Positions 7,201 through 16,500 of a DNA stretch of 20,391 nucleotides are shown piece after piece. Position numbers and translations under genes: made by a program. How positions within the stretch are numbered: the first letter of the stretch is position 1; every line of letters begins with the position of its first letter. This DNA comes from Candidatus Uhrbacteria bacterium. Its GTDB lineage: Bacteria; Patescibacteriota; Patescibacteriia; SG8-24. The notes under the pieces were generated by a model. The model made no database searches, was not told where the DNA came from, and was given only the letters and a program-made list of their open reading frames with translations. The DNA lies in assembly GCA_016205965.1 (NCBI GenBank), contig JACQSM010000083.1:1-20391 (forward strand), written 5' to 3'.

Positions 7201-10200
7201 ATGGGAAAAAACATACGCGTTGGGATAGGCATCCGAGCCAGGCTTACATATACCCGCGCCATAGCAACTGTCATCGTCGAGGCACCGAAGATCAGCATTT
7301 CCGGAGCAGCGCCAAGGAATATTGACAGCGTTGGCGTAAATCGTCTTTCCCGAACGAAGGGCTTCGTAGCCGGACACCGTCGACGCCGTCGTACCCCCGC
7401 TGAACCCTTTTGAAGCATACCAATCGCCGATTCGCAGGTGGCCGCTGTTTTTTTCGATGCGCAAGCCCAAGGCATCGTCTTTGCCGCTGCCGGGGAAGGT
7501 GAACAGAAACTCTTTGATGATATCGAGACCGGGACGGATGACGACCGGGTGTTCACTCAAAGCCGGCAATGACCCATCGCCGGCGCCTGATGTCTGGCTG
7601 TCGCGGCAATAGTAAAGCTTGAGGTTGGTTTCACGGTCGTAGAACGGCACCCAGACCAGCGAACCAGGCATACTGCACGCGATCGGATGAGCATCCCAAG
7701 GCGGCGTGAAGGAGCCGCCGGTGGGACTGGTGGCGTCACTGGCGCAGGTCTGCACCGCCGGCCAGGGAGTATCGCAGATCAACACCGTCAGGTCGCGATT
7801 ATTTGAGTAGCTCGGCGGTTCGCTGGCGCCTCGACCGGCGGTAATGGTGGCGGCGGCCCTGATGACGGCTTCGCCGTCCTTGGCCGTGAAGTTATCGGTG
7901 GTCTGGCTGCCGCGGACACGCACGACGACCGAACCCCTGGGTCGACACGAAGAACCTGACCACTCGCACGAACCGTTACATTCACCCTGTGCCTTAGTAG
8001 AACAGTCATTCGGATCATTAGTCTCGTAAGCGATCACTGGCTGTGGTGGAGATGGCGGAAGAATGTCCCAGCTCCAATCGAAGGCGTAGATCGGGGTCGT
8101 GGTGATCTCGGTACCACCCGACTCGATGGCCCGGGCGGTGACGACGCGCGTATCCTGTCGCTTCATGAGAAGAGGAATGTTAGGGTCGAGATCGAGCTGA
8201 ATACGGTTGATGCGGCAGATGTCGATGCCAGTCAAAAAGTCGGTTCGGGAAGTTGTGGCCAGCTCGACGCCGCTGGTCGAACGGGCGCCGCCACCTGCGG
8301 CATCGGCGCCGAAGATGAAGACTTTGTACCAGGTGTCCGGCGCCAAGGCGTCATTGGGCGTAAAGCGGGCAATTCTTCCGCTGACTTCGATGGCGCCGGT
8401 GATGGTGCAGTAACGGCCGGTGGCCGGGAGCTCGTGACCCGTGGCCGAGACATCATTGGCGAACAGACCGCGAATGAAGGTTGTCAGCCTGTGCCAGAGA
8501 CTGCTCCAATAGCCTCGGGACGGGCCGCCGACGCCGACCATCGCCAACTCCTCCGTGCCTTGGGGGCAGGTGGTCGCGCTCCAGGCGCCGATGCGCATCT
8601 TCTGCTGCACCGACACTGGGTCCATGTTCGTATCGAACCTAACGACCACTGGACGGTTGCGGCAGACGGGGTTTTCGGGACTGTATGGCCTGACGGTGAC
8701 GACCGTCGGCGCAGCTTGGCAGCAGCCGTCTTTATTGCAGCCGAGGGTGGCGTTGATCGAACTGCAGAAATTCGCCGCTACGCCGGGATTATTGCAGGTG
8801 CAGGAAAGGCGGACGGTCGCACGACCCTCTTTGCCGGCTGGAATGGAGGTCAGCGCTGCAGTCACGGTCGATGTATTTTGACGCGGATCGCTCACAGATC
8901 CCCCGACGATGGCCTGGTAGGGATCATTAATGGTCGTGGATGGCGATGCCACCGTCGGACCGTCACAAGCCGCCGCCTCGCCGGCGCCTCGGACGCCATC
9001 ACCACAGAAAGACGGGGTCGGCAAAGATGACATCTTGTAAGCATATGACGACCCTGCCAACAGACATCGCTTGGTGCAGCCGTCGCCGCCGTCGCATTCT
9101 TCGCCATAATTCGCATCGAGGACGCCGTTGCCGCAGAAGTTGGCAGTGGAGCAACCTTCGCAAACGTTAACCGCGCCCTTGCTCAAGCAAGTTCGCTGAT
9201 CGCACCAAGATGGGAAGACGAGTCTGCTCTCGACCACGATCTTCTCGCAACCTTCGCCGGGTTCGAGAATGCCGTTGCCGCAGTAGGTGGTGCAGCTGAC
9301 GCCGGGAACGAGGCTGCCGGTGCAGGGCGGCTTGGTACCCTCATTCAGGCACGAGCTGCCGCAGCCGTCGCCGGGCGCGGTATTGCCGTCGTCACAGGCT
9401 TCACCATCGGTTCTGACGGCATCACCGCAGACCGAATTACCGGCCGGATGCTGGGCATCAACGCCGGCCCAGATGCAGCCGGGCGCGGCCGGGCTCGCGG
9501 TCGGTGCTTTGCAGCCCGGCGGAAAGGCGCCAGCGACCATGTCGCATGCCTCGCCCGCACCGACCGTGCCGTTGCCGCAGGTCGCGGCTAACGTGCCCTC
9601 GAGCCGGCACGAACTGCCGCAGCCATCGCCCGCCGTCGCGTTGCCGTCATCGCAATCTTCGCCACGTTCGAGAACGCCGTTGCCGCACTCTGGGATGTCA
9701 TTGCGGGAGCCGGCCAGCGTGCATTGAGCGGTGCATCCCGGTGCGGGAGTGTGCACGGTGCGGACGAAAGTGTTCGTACCGACGCCGGCGCTACCCGTCC
9801 TTCCGTCGATGAAACCGGCCAAGACGTTCGAACCGGCGGGATTGGCGATGAGCCAGGTCCAGCTCATGTTCGGGTCCGGAACGATCTGCTGCCCGCTGGC
9901 GCTGCAGGAGTCGGGCGCGGTCCAAGGGCGAGCACGGAGATCCTGGCGGGCGCCGACATAGAGCAGCGTCGCCGATGTCGGCAGCAGGTCGGCGCGGCTC
10001 GGGGCGCAGGGCTGGCCGGAGACGCGGGTTTTGAACTTCCAGGTGAAGGCGACGGGATTCCCGGCGGCATCCGCGGTATTGAGCCCGGTCAGCGGCACGC
10101 CGCTGGCGCTTTGGATGCCTCCCGGAAAGCTGGACGATTTCGGGCTCAACGTCACCAAATACCAGCTGTCGGGACTGAACGGATTCGTGCTGCTGATCAC

Positions 10201-13200
10201 TACTTTCTTGGCATGCGGCGGAGTTGCCGTGTCTTCATCTTCGAAATCCACGCCGATTCCGGCCGGAGCTGCCAGATAGGGAAAATTACATGCGGCATCG
10301 CGGCAACGATCGACGGTGACGCTCTGACCGTACACAAATGACGTCTCGTTCATGTACACATTGAAGTCGGCAGAAACGACGCCGTTGACGCAGGCCTCGG
10401 AGCAGTTCGGAGCGTAGGCGATGACGCGCGGGTCGGCGAATTTGACGCTGACGGCGGCGCTGCCGGACTTCGCCAAGGTCTGGCCGATGGCATTGGCGGT
10501 CGCAGTCAGGGTGACCGGCGGGGCAAGCGGCGTTTCGCTGACGCCGCGGAAGGGTTCATAAATGTTGCAGGCTGCCGCCGAGACGGATGCTGGCGTCAGG
10601 TAGCCGGCATCATTGTTGGCGGTCGACCAGACGATGTTATAGCGATCGGCGCCGCCGGAATTGCAAGAGAGATAATTGCAGTTGGCGCCGAGCAGGAGTG
10701 ATTTGAAACCGGCGGGATCAGGCCCCGAACCTGGGGGCGAATCGACGCCCTGTTCCGTAATCGTGTAAGCAGCCGGCGAAACGGCCACGTTCTCCAGGGC
10801 ACAGGCCTCGGCGCTATTGCGGACTTTGAACGAAAAGACGTAATTATCGCCCTCGTCGCCGTCACGATTGCCGTCAAGGTATTTGTCGGCCGTGTCTTTG
10901 ATGCCGGAATTGGCGGTGGCGGCCAGCGTTACCTGGTACCAGGTATTCTGCGACAGACCGGAACTCGGCGGCGTGAGCGTAAGCGTTGTGGATGCGGCGC
11001 TATAACTCTTGCCGAACACCCCCGCCGAATCCGCGCACGTTCCGATAGTCGCGCCGGTTCCGCATTCTTTGATAATCACGGTGCGGCCGTCGCCGGTGAG
11101 GACGAAGGAATCGCTGGCCATGGCGCGATTGAAGGCGATGGCGATGTCGGCGTTATTGCAGGCATCGGTCGAACCTTTGACCGGATTGGGACTCGGGAAC
11201 GTATTTGTGGCGATATCGCAGCTCGAGCGCTCAACGACGACCGGCAAGGCCGGCAGGAGCTCGGTCGAGAAATTCCAGCTGTAGGCGCTCTTGCGGACTT
11301 CTGGACCGCACAGGGCCGCGACCTTGCAGGTGCCGTCGGCGCAGCAGATCGTTCCTTGAGCGCACGAGCCTCCCTCTTTGCAGTCCTGGACCTTGAACGG
11401 GATCGAGTTCGAACTCAACTCATTGCCGGCGATGATATAAACCGGTCCAGTCTTGGGCCAGGAGGTTTTGTCGGCGCGGGTTCCGGGGACGACGGTTTTG
11501 ATCAGCGTCGCCGACCAGGGCGCGGCGGCGTCGTACTGAGTCGCGGTCATGGTATTCGGAACGCAAATTGATTCATATGTAGTAACTGGCGAAGTTCCTC
11601 TCGTATACGTACACTCGTCGCCGAGCGCTTGGGTGCAATTCTCTATGGGCGTATTCTGCTCACTTGAAAGGCAATGCTTCCCCGATAACATGAAAAATTC
11701 GACCGCATACCTGGCGAACGCCGGATTAGCCGGGCCATTACCGAACCCCTCGCCGCGTACGGTGACCTCCGTCCCCGGCGGGCCGTTATCCGGCGAAATC
11801 GAGCAGATGCCCGGCCGAGCCGCGGCGTTGGTGACTTTAAAATCATTATTCGTGGCAGTGCGCGGCGGGTTCACCCGAGCGACTTCGATCACCAGCGGCA
11901 CGCCGGCGGCGTCCGGCGTCACGGTGGGCACGGCCGGCACTTTGACCACGATATAGTTGTTGGTCCAGGTGTTGCCGCAAGCCGGCATCTCGGCCACGGC
12001 GACATCGGTGCCGCGCTTGAACCGGACGGTCCCGGGCGACGAACCGAACCCGACACCCTGGATGGTCACGAACGAACCGACGCCGCCCTGGGTCGGATTG
12101 ATTTCGGTGATGCGCGGCTGCTCTTCACCCGACTTGATGGTGAAATCGACGGTGTTGGTGTCCTGCGAGGTCGTAGTGCCGACGATCGAGAGCTTGACCG
12201 GGTACTCGCCTTCGCGCAGCGACGGGGCGACGATCTTGACCTCGGCATTGGTCCAGCCTCCGAGAGCTATGTTGACGTTGCTCGAACCGACCATCGCCGT
12301 GCTCGTGCCTTGGGCGGCGCCGAAACCGCTGCCGCGGACGGCGACGGTCGTGCCGGCGGGACCTTGGAGCGGTTCGAGGGTGCAGATGCCGGGCAGCGCC
12401 ACATCGGTAACGTCGAAAACCGCGGTCGAACCTGGCGGCACGTCGGTCGCATCCGATGCCCCGCCGCCGGTTTCGAGCTTGATCGGACCATCGGCAGCGC
12501 CCGTCGGCACGGCCACGACCACTTCGAAATTTCCGGGCGTGACTTCGCGCCAGGCGCTCGGCGCGCAGGCCCGAGCCTCCTTGTCGTCATCGGCGCCGAC
12601 GCCGCCCAGGAAATCGACCCGGCCCGGCGAACCGAAGTTCTGGCCGCTGATGGTGACGAGGGTGCCCGGGCCGCCAGCCGTCGGCGTCGGCGTAACGCTT
12701 TCGATGATCGGCAGGGCGAGGCAGCGCCCTTGCGAACAGGTCAGGCCGGCGCCGCAATCGGCGTTGGCGGTACAGGCCGCATTAACGCCGCCGCCGCAGG
12801 AACCGCCGGTATCGATGCCGGTTTCATCGCCGTCCTTGATGCCGTTGCAACAGGTCGATGCGCGGACGATAAAGGAGGCGCTGTCCTCGGCGCTGCGCTG
12901 GCCGCCATCATAGGCTTTGGCGGTAAAGACGTGGCTGCCGGTTGAAAGCATCGACGGCTTGAGCCAGGCCATGGCCGTGCGGAAGATCGGCGTTTGGTTC
13001 GTACCGTTGACCACGCTGACCGGCGCGGCGAGATCGACGCCGGCGCCATCGACCAGGCCGGTCGATCCCCCGTCGATGCGCAGGTCAACGCGCGCGGCCA
13101 GAAAATCATCGGCCGCCTCCACCTCGGTGGCGACGAGCGTTGAATCGCTGGCCGCGCAAATACTCGTGCCGTCGGTCGGCATGTTGATGACGACGTTGGG

Positions 13201-14112
13201 ATTGGCCGTATCGGAACGGTCGCCGAAGAACACGGCCCGCTCGCAAGTGTTCGACTGCACCGAAGCCGCTGAAATGTCGAGTTCGGCCGCCACCAGCGGA
13301 CAGCGCAGCGAGCGCCGACCGGCAGCGTCGGTGATCGAGCCGCCGATCATCTGAACGAAGTACCAGGTGTTCGCCTCCCAGACTCCGACCTGGTCGGCCG
13401 CCGGCGGCGTCGGCTTTATATCGACGCGCGAACCCTCGGCCGTGCGGACGACGGCGGCGCCGGTAGCGCAGTTTGCTAACGCTTCGGCCAAGGTATGCGG
13501 CCTGGCCGAACACTTTTTGACGACCACGCTGGCGTCGGTCACGGATGCCGGCGCGATGCCGGTATTGAAACCGACGGTCAGCGTCCATTCCTTGGGCCAG
13601 CCTTGGTCGCCGGGACCCGGGCCGGCCGGCGTCACGCCGGTCAGACGCAGACCGCCTCCCCCGCCGCCGATGCCGGTATCGCAAGTCTGTCCGGGGGCGC
13701 AGCCTTCGCCGGCAAAACTCTCGCCAAGCGCTCCGCCGCCGGCGCCGATGGCGCGCAGCACGAACCGGGCGATGCCGTAGGACGACATGATGATGACCAG
13801 GCCGATGACAGCCTGACTCAAAACCCTCTTGCCTTGGGCAACCTGCTCTTCGTTGCCAGCGGCCGTCATGATCAGGAATCCGGCGTAGAGGATCAGGACG
13901 ACGGCGACGATGCCGAGCAGGCCCAGGAAGACGTTGATGACGTTGCCGACGACGGTGCGGACGTCAGTGGTCGAAAGTCCGGTGGCGGTGGCGAAACCGA
14001 GGCCGAGATCGGGCGCTTGAGCCAGTGCCGGAACGGCAAAAACGACCGCCAGCGCAGCCATCGCGGCCGCGCGCTTGAGTCGTTTCTTCCAGATGATGCT
14101 CGTCAAGGACAT
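4297..14112 (-). CDS. Giant secreted/membrane-anchored surface protein: VirB2/TrbC-like N-terminus, Ig-like, TIG and 13 cysteine-rich repeats
   Basis: This 3271-residue protein is probably an adhesin or surface fibre. Order: signal peptide (1-31, ALA cleavage site); VirB2/TrbC pilin-like module with two membrane helices (about 45-125); Gly-rich linker; Ig-like Big_5-type domain (157-296); four IPT/TIG domains starting near 469, 571, 664 and 765; further Big_5-like domains near 965-1105, 1228-1368 and 1801-1968; DUF4215/myxococcus-type cysteine-rich repeats in two clusters (about 1476-1710 and 2580-2910); TSP3-like calcium sites near 3025 (DPDDDNDGVPDEQDSCG); and a beta-rich C-terminal domain ending near 3180. 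The many paired cysteines imply disulphides outside the cell. It starts 9 nt after the 792-aa paralogue, so the two are co-transcribed. There is no Shine-Dalgarno sequence and the stop is TAG. The C-terminal end is less GC-rich than the rest. The ligand is unknown. Confidence 0.88.
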   Translation of the reverse strand: MSLTSIIWKKRLKRAAAMAALAVVFAVPALAQAPDLGLGFATATGLSTTDVRTVVGNVINVFLGLLGIVAVVLILYAGFLIMTAAGNEEQVAQGKRVLSQAVIGLVIIMSSYGIARFVLRAIGAGGGALGESFAGEGCAPGQTCDTGIGGGGGGLRLTGVTPAGPGPGDQGWPKEWTLTVGFNTGIAPASVTDASVVVKKCSARPHTLAEALANCATGAAVVRTAEGSRVDIKPTPPAADQVGVWEANTWYFVQMIGGSITDAAGRRSLRCPLVAAELDISAASVQSNTCERAVFFGDRSDTANPNVVINMPTDGTSICAASDSTLVATEVEAADDFLAARVDLRIDGGSTGLVDGAGVDLAAPVSVVNGTNQTPIFRTAMAWLKPSMLSTGSHVFTAKAYDGGQRSAEDSASFIVRASTCCNGIKDGDETGIDTGGSCGGGVNAACTANADCGAGLTCSQGRCLALPIIESVTPTPTAGGPGTLVTISGQNFGSPGRVDFLGGVGADDDKEARACAPSAWREVTPGNFEVVVAVPTGAADGPIKLETGGGASDATDVPPGSTAVFDVTDVALPGICTLEPLQGPAGTTVAVRGSGFGAAQGTSTAMVGSSNVNIALGGWTNAEVKIVAPSLREGEYPVKLSIVGTTTSQDTNTVDFTIKSGEEQPRITEINPTQGGVGSFVTIQGVGFGSSPGTVRFKRGTDVAVAEMPACGNTWTNNYIVVKVPAVPTVTPDAAGVPLVIEVARVNPPRTATNNDFKVTNAAARPGICSISPDNGPPGTEVTVRGEGFGNGPANPAFARYAVEFFMLSGKHCLSSEQNTPIENCTQALGDECTYTRGTSPVTTYESICVPNTMTATQYDAAAPWSATLIKTVVPGTRADKTSWPKTGPVYIIAGNELSSNSIPFKVQDCKEGGSCAQGTICCADGTCKVAALCGPEVRKSAYSWNFSTELLPALPVVVERSSCDIATNTFPSPNPVKGSTDACNNADIAIAFNRAMASDSFVLTGDGRTVIIKECGTGATIGTCADSAGVFGKSYSAASTTLTLTPPSSGLSQNTWYQVTLAATANSGIKDTADKYLDGNRDGDEGDNYVFSFKVRNSAEACALENVAVSPAAYTITEQGVDSPPGSGPDPAGFKSLLLGANCNYLSCNSGGADRYNIVWSTANNDAGYLTPASVSAAACNIYEPFRGVSETPLAPPVTLTATANAIGQTLAKSGSAAVSVKFADPRVIAYAPNCSEACVNGVVSADFNVYMNETSFVYGQSVTVDRCRDAACNFPYLAAPAGIGVDFEDEDTATPPHAKKVVISSTNPFSPDSWYLVTLSPKSSSFPGGIQSASGVPLTGLNTADAAGNPVAFTWKFKTRVSGQPCAPSRADLLPTSATLLYVGARQDLRARPWTAPDSCSASGQQIVPDPNMSWTWLIANPAGSNVLAGFIDGRTGSAGVGTNTFVRTVHTPAPGCTAQCTLAGSRNDIPECGNGVLERGEDCDDGNATAGDGCGSSCRLEGTLAATCGNGTVGAGEACDMVAGAFPPGCKAPTASPAAPGCIWAGVDAQHPAGNSVCGDAVRTDGEACDDGNTAPGDGCGSSCLNEGTKPPCTGSLVPGVSCTTYCGNGILEPGEGCEKIVVESRLVFPSWCDQRTCLSKGAVNVCEGCSTANFCGNGVLDANYGEECDGGDGCTKRCLLAGSSYAYKMSSLPTPSFCGDGVRGAGEAAACDGPTVASPSTTINDPYQAIVGGSVSDPRQNTSTVTAALTSIPAGKEGRATVRLSCTCNNPGVAANFCSSINATLGCNKDGCCQAAPTVVTVRPYSPENPVCRNRPVVVRFDTNMDPVSVQQKMRIGAWSATTCPQGTEELAMVGVGGPSRGYWSSLWHRLTTFIRGLFANDVSATGHELPATGRYCTITGAIEVSGRIARFTPNDALAPDTWYKVFIFGADAAGGGARSTSGVELATTSRTDFLTGIDICRINRIQLDLDPNIPLLMKRQDTRVVTARAIESGGTEITTTPIYAFDWSWDILPPSPPQPVIAYETNDPNDCSTKAQGECNGSCEWSGSSCRPRGSVVVRVRGSQTTDNFTAKDGEAVIRAAATITAGRGASEPPSYSNNRDLTVLICDTPWPAVQTCASDATSPTGGSFTPPWDAHPIACSMPGSLVWVPFYDRETNLKLYYCRDSQTSGAGDGSLPALSEHPVVIRPGLDIIKEFLFTFPGSGKDDALGLRIEKNSGHLRIGDWYASKGFSGGTTASTVSGYEALRSGKTIYANAVNIPWRCSGNADLRCLDDDSCYGAGICKPGSDAYPNAYVFSHVGADAATPVVFNRLVNNVNLNVGFRDENICYDQAGVEVTTAGSPVVCSNDQDCQKGSDGNPATDQAEYFCNIPRTALRRDVKRWGDLVSLRRTLVSRGSFPTLQAGTFLRAAVSSAWPSWLGTFGPELGAAPPQDPVNEHGVCADPYDPTTCWNGTAGTYQCPQNSNVYVYRSYGPQQFTLQADLEFRCGKFSTEGACNTLPFCAWSDADDLCSVSGSTSIWAGTTCIERDSTNCTQDPQCILDGSVCQYKVGQLQLGGSAITRNACVGTPIGDAGTCGDGVVNGTEECEPGQTEAIPCSAAGRDGTALRRCVALTCRWDFKPTDSTRQVPADQCQVGRCGDGVVQSPETCDDGDALNGTYGHCAVGCGSTGFACGDGQRQPSETCDCGSNNGSYRFNGVVATSSSCTAAGASAPSCAWDCSGAGPRCGDGVVQEDEVCDGQIEEFKGFCSDAAQTGCNTNADCPATGPVCGNFCPTPEQKRRRACNSNDVTAVSDDLPGGSACKWAAWECTAPGQCGDGQTQTGEQCDDGNSNNGDGCIIDPTQGADFMCKKSRCGDGFVDSSAGSTERCDNGAANNGRLCQPQYGRSCNYCTAACTVGTVSGGFCGNNIVEDQAATPPGPEQCDGGLQVGSFVCISTKPAERSCGLKNGVTRCNSEQCVRECNQPDTELCFNDVQSGNSDVTPACAPGQPCQIVTDVAACTYVTGDGETAAAPLYDSCDPDDDNDGVPDEQDSCGPKDPTVHGAYAPNNVPPAPRACGDDHDCDGTNDNYQIQERIKVRARGSIPNTCRDLQPDFGIRYHVGGTSQNEWVTPTPTLDQKLDGEWKEYTFDINLCVVAVDKIQVEMRSNDFVVCGGVSRDQDIYVDWVKFGSEAQVPITKLQSQGGTGACRSVPSDERSVIFGAGNVYPNEAADSAAASCLNAPQVAVSSRDPAPGLPGTAGDGCQSDTWTNAIRCFGYFEVRRNP
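5300..6375 (-). repeat. Cluster B of seven cysteine-rich repeats in the giant protein
   Basis: This part of the giant gene encodes seven units of the form CGDGxxxxxExCDxG, with starts near 6370, 6185, 6079, 5920, 5655, 5540 and 5385. Examples are CGDGVVQSPETCDDG and CGDGQTQTGEQCDDGN. They match the DUF4215/TIGR02232 myxococcus cysteine-rich repeat pattern, which I recognise from the motif rather than a search. The units are diverged and separated by other cysteine-rich stretches. Confidence 0.8.
8970..9690 (-). repeat. Cluster A of six cysteine-rich repeats in the giant protein
   Basis: Six units start near 9687, 9580, 9431, 9284, 9138 and 9006. Examples are CGNGVLERGEDCDDGN followed by GDGCGSSC, and CGDAVRTDGEACDDGN. 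They are of the same DUF4215-like type as cluster B but closer to the canonical pattern, with two units carrying the full GDGCGSSC tail. Confidence 0.82.
11720..12715 (-). other. Array of four IPT/TIG domains in the giant protein
   Basis: Four consecutive units share the pattern P-x-I-x-x-(I/V/L)-x-P-x-x-G-x-x-G-x-x-V-x-(I/V)-x-G-x-G-F-G, for example IIESVTPTPTAGGPGTLVTI and ICSISPDNGPPGTEVTVRGE. IPT/TIG domains are Ig-like folds found in many cell-surface proteins, consistent with an elongated extracellular rod. Confidence 0.85.
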
Positions 14113-14121
14113 GGGAAGAAA

Positions 14122-16500
14122 TTAGTTACAACCGTGACCGCGGAAATTCGCCCATCCTAACCGGTTGCAGCATGACTGCTTCTCCGTATCGACACCGCCG
14201 ATCGTTTCAGTTCCGGCCATGTCACATGCGTATCCCTGACTCGGATAAAAACAGTTCTGGCGATCATCGCGAACCTGGGCGCCGACGATCGGCGAGTATT
14301 TCGGAGTAGTCGCGTCCGTCATCGTATCCGTTTCAGTATACCCGAGGTCATTGGATGTCAGGAACGGCGCATGATTGATGGTCATCTCAGAGTCCGAATC
14401 AGTTTCTGTCGGCGGGTCGTAGGCGATGGAGAACGACGGCGGTTCGAGAGTGGAGTTTGCTCCAGTGCAAGGCGCGGCACTCTTGGGACATTCGTACGCC
14501 TTAAACGTGACCGCGGCCGAAGGCTTGGGATCAGTAGCCGTATCTGGCGGTACGACCTGGTCCAATGTGCCGGTCCGGAACGACGACGGGCTCATTGTTT
14601 TGCTCCAGGTGACGACCACTGGGGTCGAGACCGGGACTTTGGACGGGCCGGCGCTGTAGAAGGCTGACTCGAACACTGAATCTCCATAGCTCAACGGATC
14701 AACCTCGGTAACCAGAGGCGGCACCAGATCGACGGCGTCGCCGGTGTGGTAGAACCAGCTGGCGGTGTCTTTGATGCCGGTGAGCGATGCCGGGGCGGGC
14801 GGATTCATCGGATAAACGTCGCCGTCGGCAGCGGCCGGACCCTGGGCCGCGCCGTCGCGGTTGCCGTCGAAAGAATTGCCGACCATGTCGAGGACGCCGT
14901 TTTCTTCCGAGGCAGTCGGCGGCTCGGGCGAAGGCGGCGTAGCCGTCGAGATGGCAGCGGCGCGGACCGTGACCCGGAGTTCGGCGTTCTTGGGCAGACA
15001 GTAGACTTTTTCGCCGCAGGAGTTGATGGAGACGGTGTCGCAAGGGGTTTCGGGGATGAATTCGGCCGTGCGATAGCGGTTGCTCAAGCGGACTTCGCCG
15101 GGAACGGCGACGAAAGTGTCATCGAGTACCACCGGAGTGCCGCCGCTGGTCCAGCCGCCGCAGGTCGTTCCGGCACGACATCTCGCCTGGACTTCGATTT
15201 TATTGAAACCTCGGCCGGCGCCAGCCCCGGTCAAACCGCTGGCGCTGGTCGGGTCGACGGCCTCGTCGAAATAGATCGCCAGAAGTTGGTTGCGGAAGAC
15301 GAGGTTGCCGGAGTCGCCCAAGTCGCCGGTCGGCACGGCGAAGGGATTGACGCTGACGATTTTCGGCGGGGTGACGTCGAGGGTGGTGCCGGTGGTGAAC
15401 GGCCAGTAATAGCCGCCGTCGGCGAATGACGTCGGCAGGGCAGGGACTTTCTTCTGCGGCGGGTCTCCGGCCGGATCGCCCGAGGCTTTGGGCACCCAGA
15501 CTTTGACGCCGTTGGCGCCGCCGCGCAGGGCCACGCGGTAATTGACGTCGGTGGTAGCGCTGCCCAGCGGATCAATGAGCGTGATGGCCAGAGTTTGGCG
15601 CTCGTTGGCGTCGAATGCGGCCGAGGTCGAAACCAGAACGGTGGTTTTGGCGCGAGGCGCCGGATCGGTGATGGCACCGCCAACCTGGCTCACGCCATCG
15701 GGATAACGCGCATCGAACTTTTCGTCATCGCTGCCGGAGCCCGGGATCTGGCCGAGGTTCTCTTGGGCGATGATCTTGATGTTGGCGGTGTTGAGCGACA
15801 GCACGGTGGCGGTGGTCACGGCCGCTTCGGCGTGGCCGGCAGTGGCGCAATCGGGAGAGCACAACACGTCGTCGCTCACCGCCAGCGTTCCTTTGTCGTC
15901 GTAATTCTTGAAAACGGTCGAAAGGGCGATCGGCTTTTTGAAAGTGATGGCGATCTTGGTGTTGCGGGGCACGTCCGACTGGCCCGGTTCGGGGTAGTGG
16001 TATTCGATGATGCCGTTGCCCAGGGCCGAACGTCCGGCCCGGCCGGCGCCGACGGCGAAGCCGGCGCCATCGCCTCCCCCGCCGGGTCCGAAGATGCCGC
16101 CACCCTCACCGGTGATGGCATTGATGATGAATCTGGTGATGGCGAAAGCCAGAACGATGATAATGAGGCCGATGACGGCGTTGCGGATGATGGCTTTGGC
16201 CTTGCTGACCTGTTCCTCGTTGCCCTGCGAGGTCATGTACAGGAAGCCGGCGTAGAGCATGAGCACGACCATGACCAGGCCGAGCAAGCCGAGGAAGACG
16301 CTGATGATGTTACCGATGACCTCGCGAATGTCGGTCGTGGTCAAGCCGAAGGATGCCGCGGCGTTGGTGGTAAGGCCGAGTTCTTCTTGAGTGACGGCGA
16401 GGGCCGGACGCGCGGCGGCGAGCACGAACAGACAAACGAAAAGACCAACCGCGGCCAGCACGGTTCGTTCTGCCGTCTTCTTCCCTGTCGTCCAAAACAT
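14122..16500 (-). CDS. Surface protein with VirB2/TrbC-like N-terminus and Ig-like (Big_5-type) domains
   Basis: The 792 residues comprise a signal peptide (about 1-35, RPALA), a VirB2/TrbC-like module (about 50-130) with two membrane helices at 63-88 and 107-127 and the loop GNEEQV between them, a glycine-rich hinge (133-147), and three Ig-like Big_5-type domains beginning near 165, 360 and 600 (for example DVPRNTKIAITFKKPI and KVPVSTPVVVTWSKTMSPSS). The C-terminus has a short cysteine-rich tail (NCFYPSQGYACD, QSCCNRLG). About 48 of 78 residues in the VirB2-like module are identical to the downstream giant, so the two are paralogues. VirB2/TrbC proteins are pilin subunits of type IV secretion systems. 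Here no secretion ATPase is visible, so a role as membrane-anchored or pilus-displayed adhesin is inference. It is first in the leftward operon, with no Shine-Dalgarno sequence. Confidence 0.85.
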   Translation of the reverse strand: MFWTTGKKTAERTVLAAVGLFVCLFVLAAARPALAVTQEELGLTTNAAASFGLTTTDIREVIGNIISVFLGLLGLVMVVLMLYAGFLYMTSQGNEEQVSKAKAIIRNAVIGLIIIVLAFAITRFIINAITGEGGGIFGPGGGGDGAGFAVGAGRAGRSALGNGIIEYHYPEPGQSDVPRNTKIAITFKKPIALSTVFKNYDDKGTLAVSDDVLCSPDCATAGHAEAAVTTATVLSLNTANIKIIAQENLGQIPGSGSDDEKFDARYPDGVSQVGGAITDPAPRAKTTVLVSTSAAFDANERQTLAITLIDPLGSATTDVNYRVALRGGANGVKVWVPKASGDPAGDPPQKKVPALPTSFADGGYYWPFTTGTTLDVTPPKIVSVNPFAVPTGDLGDSGNLVFRNQLLAIYFDEAVDPTSASGLTGAGAGRGFNKIEVQARCRAGTTCGGWTSGGTPVVLDDTFVAVPGEVRLSNRYRTAEFIPETPCDTVSINSCGEKVYCLPKNAELRVTVRAAAISTATPPSPEPPTASEENGVLDMVGNSFDGNRDGAAQGPAAADGDVYPMNPPAPASLTGIKDTASWFYHTGDAVDLVPPLVTEVDPLSYGDSVFESAFYSAGPSKVPVSTPVVVTWSKTMSPSSFRTGTLDQVVPPDTATDPKPSAAVTFKAYECPKSAAPCTGANSTLEPPSFSIAYDPPTETDSDSEMTINHAPFLTSNDLGYTETDTMTDATTPKYSPIVGAQVRDDRQNCFYPSQGYACDMAGTETIGGVDTEKQSCCNRLGWANFRGHGCN

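Noticed and set aside
4882..12945. Several plus-strand frames of 100 to 370 codons across the giant gene
   Set aside because: The minus-strand giant is open for 3271 codons with clear TIG and DUF4215 domains, so the opposite frames are by-products of GC bias.
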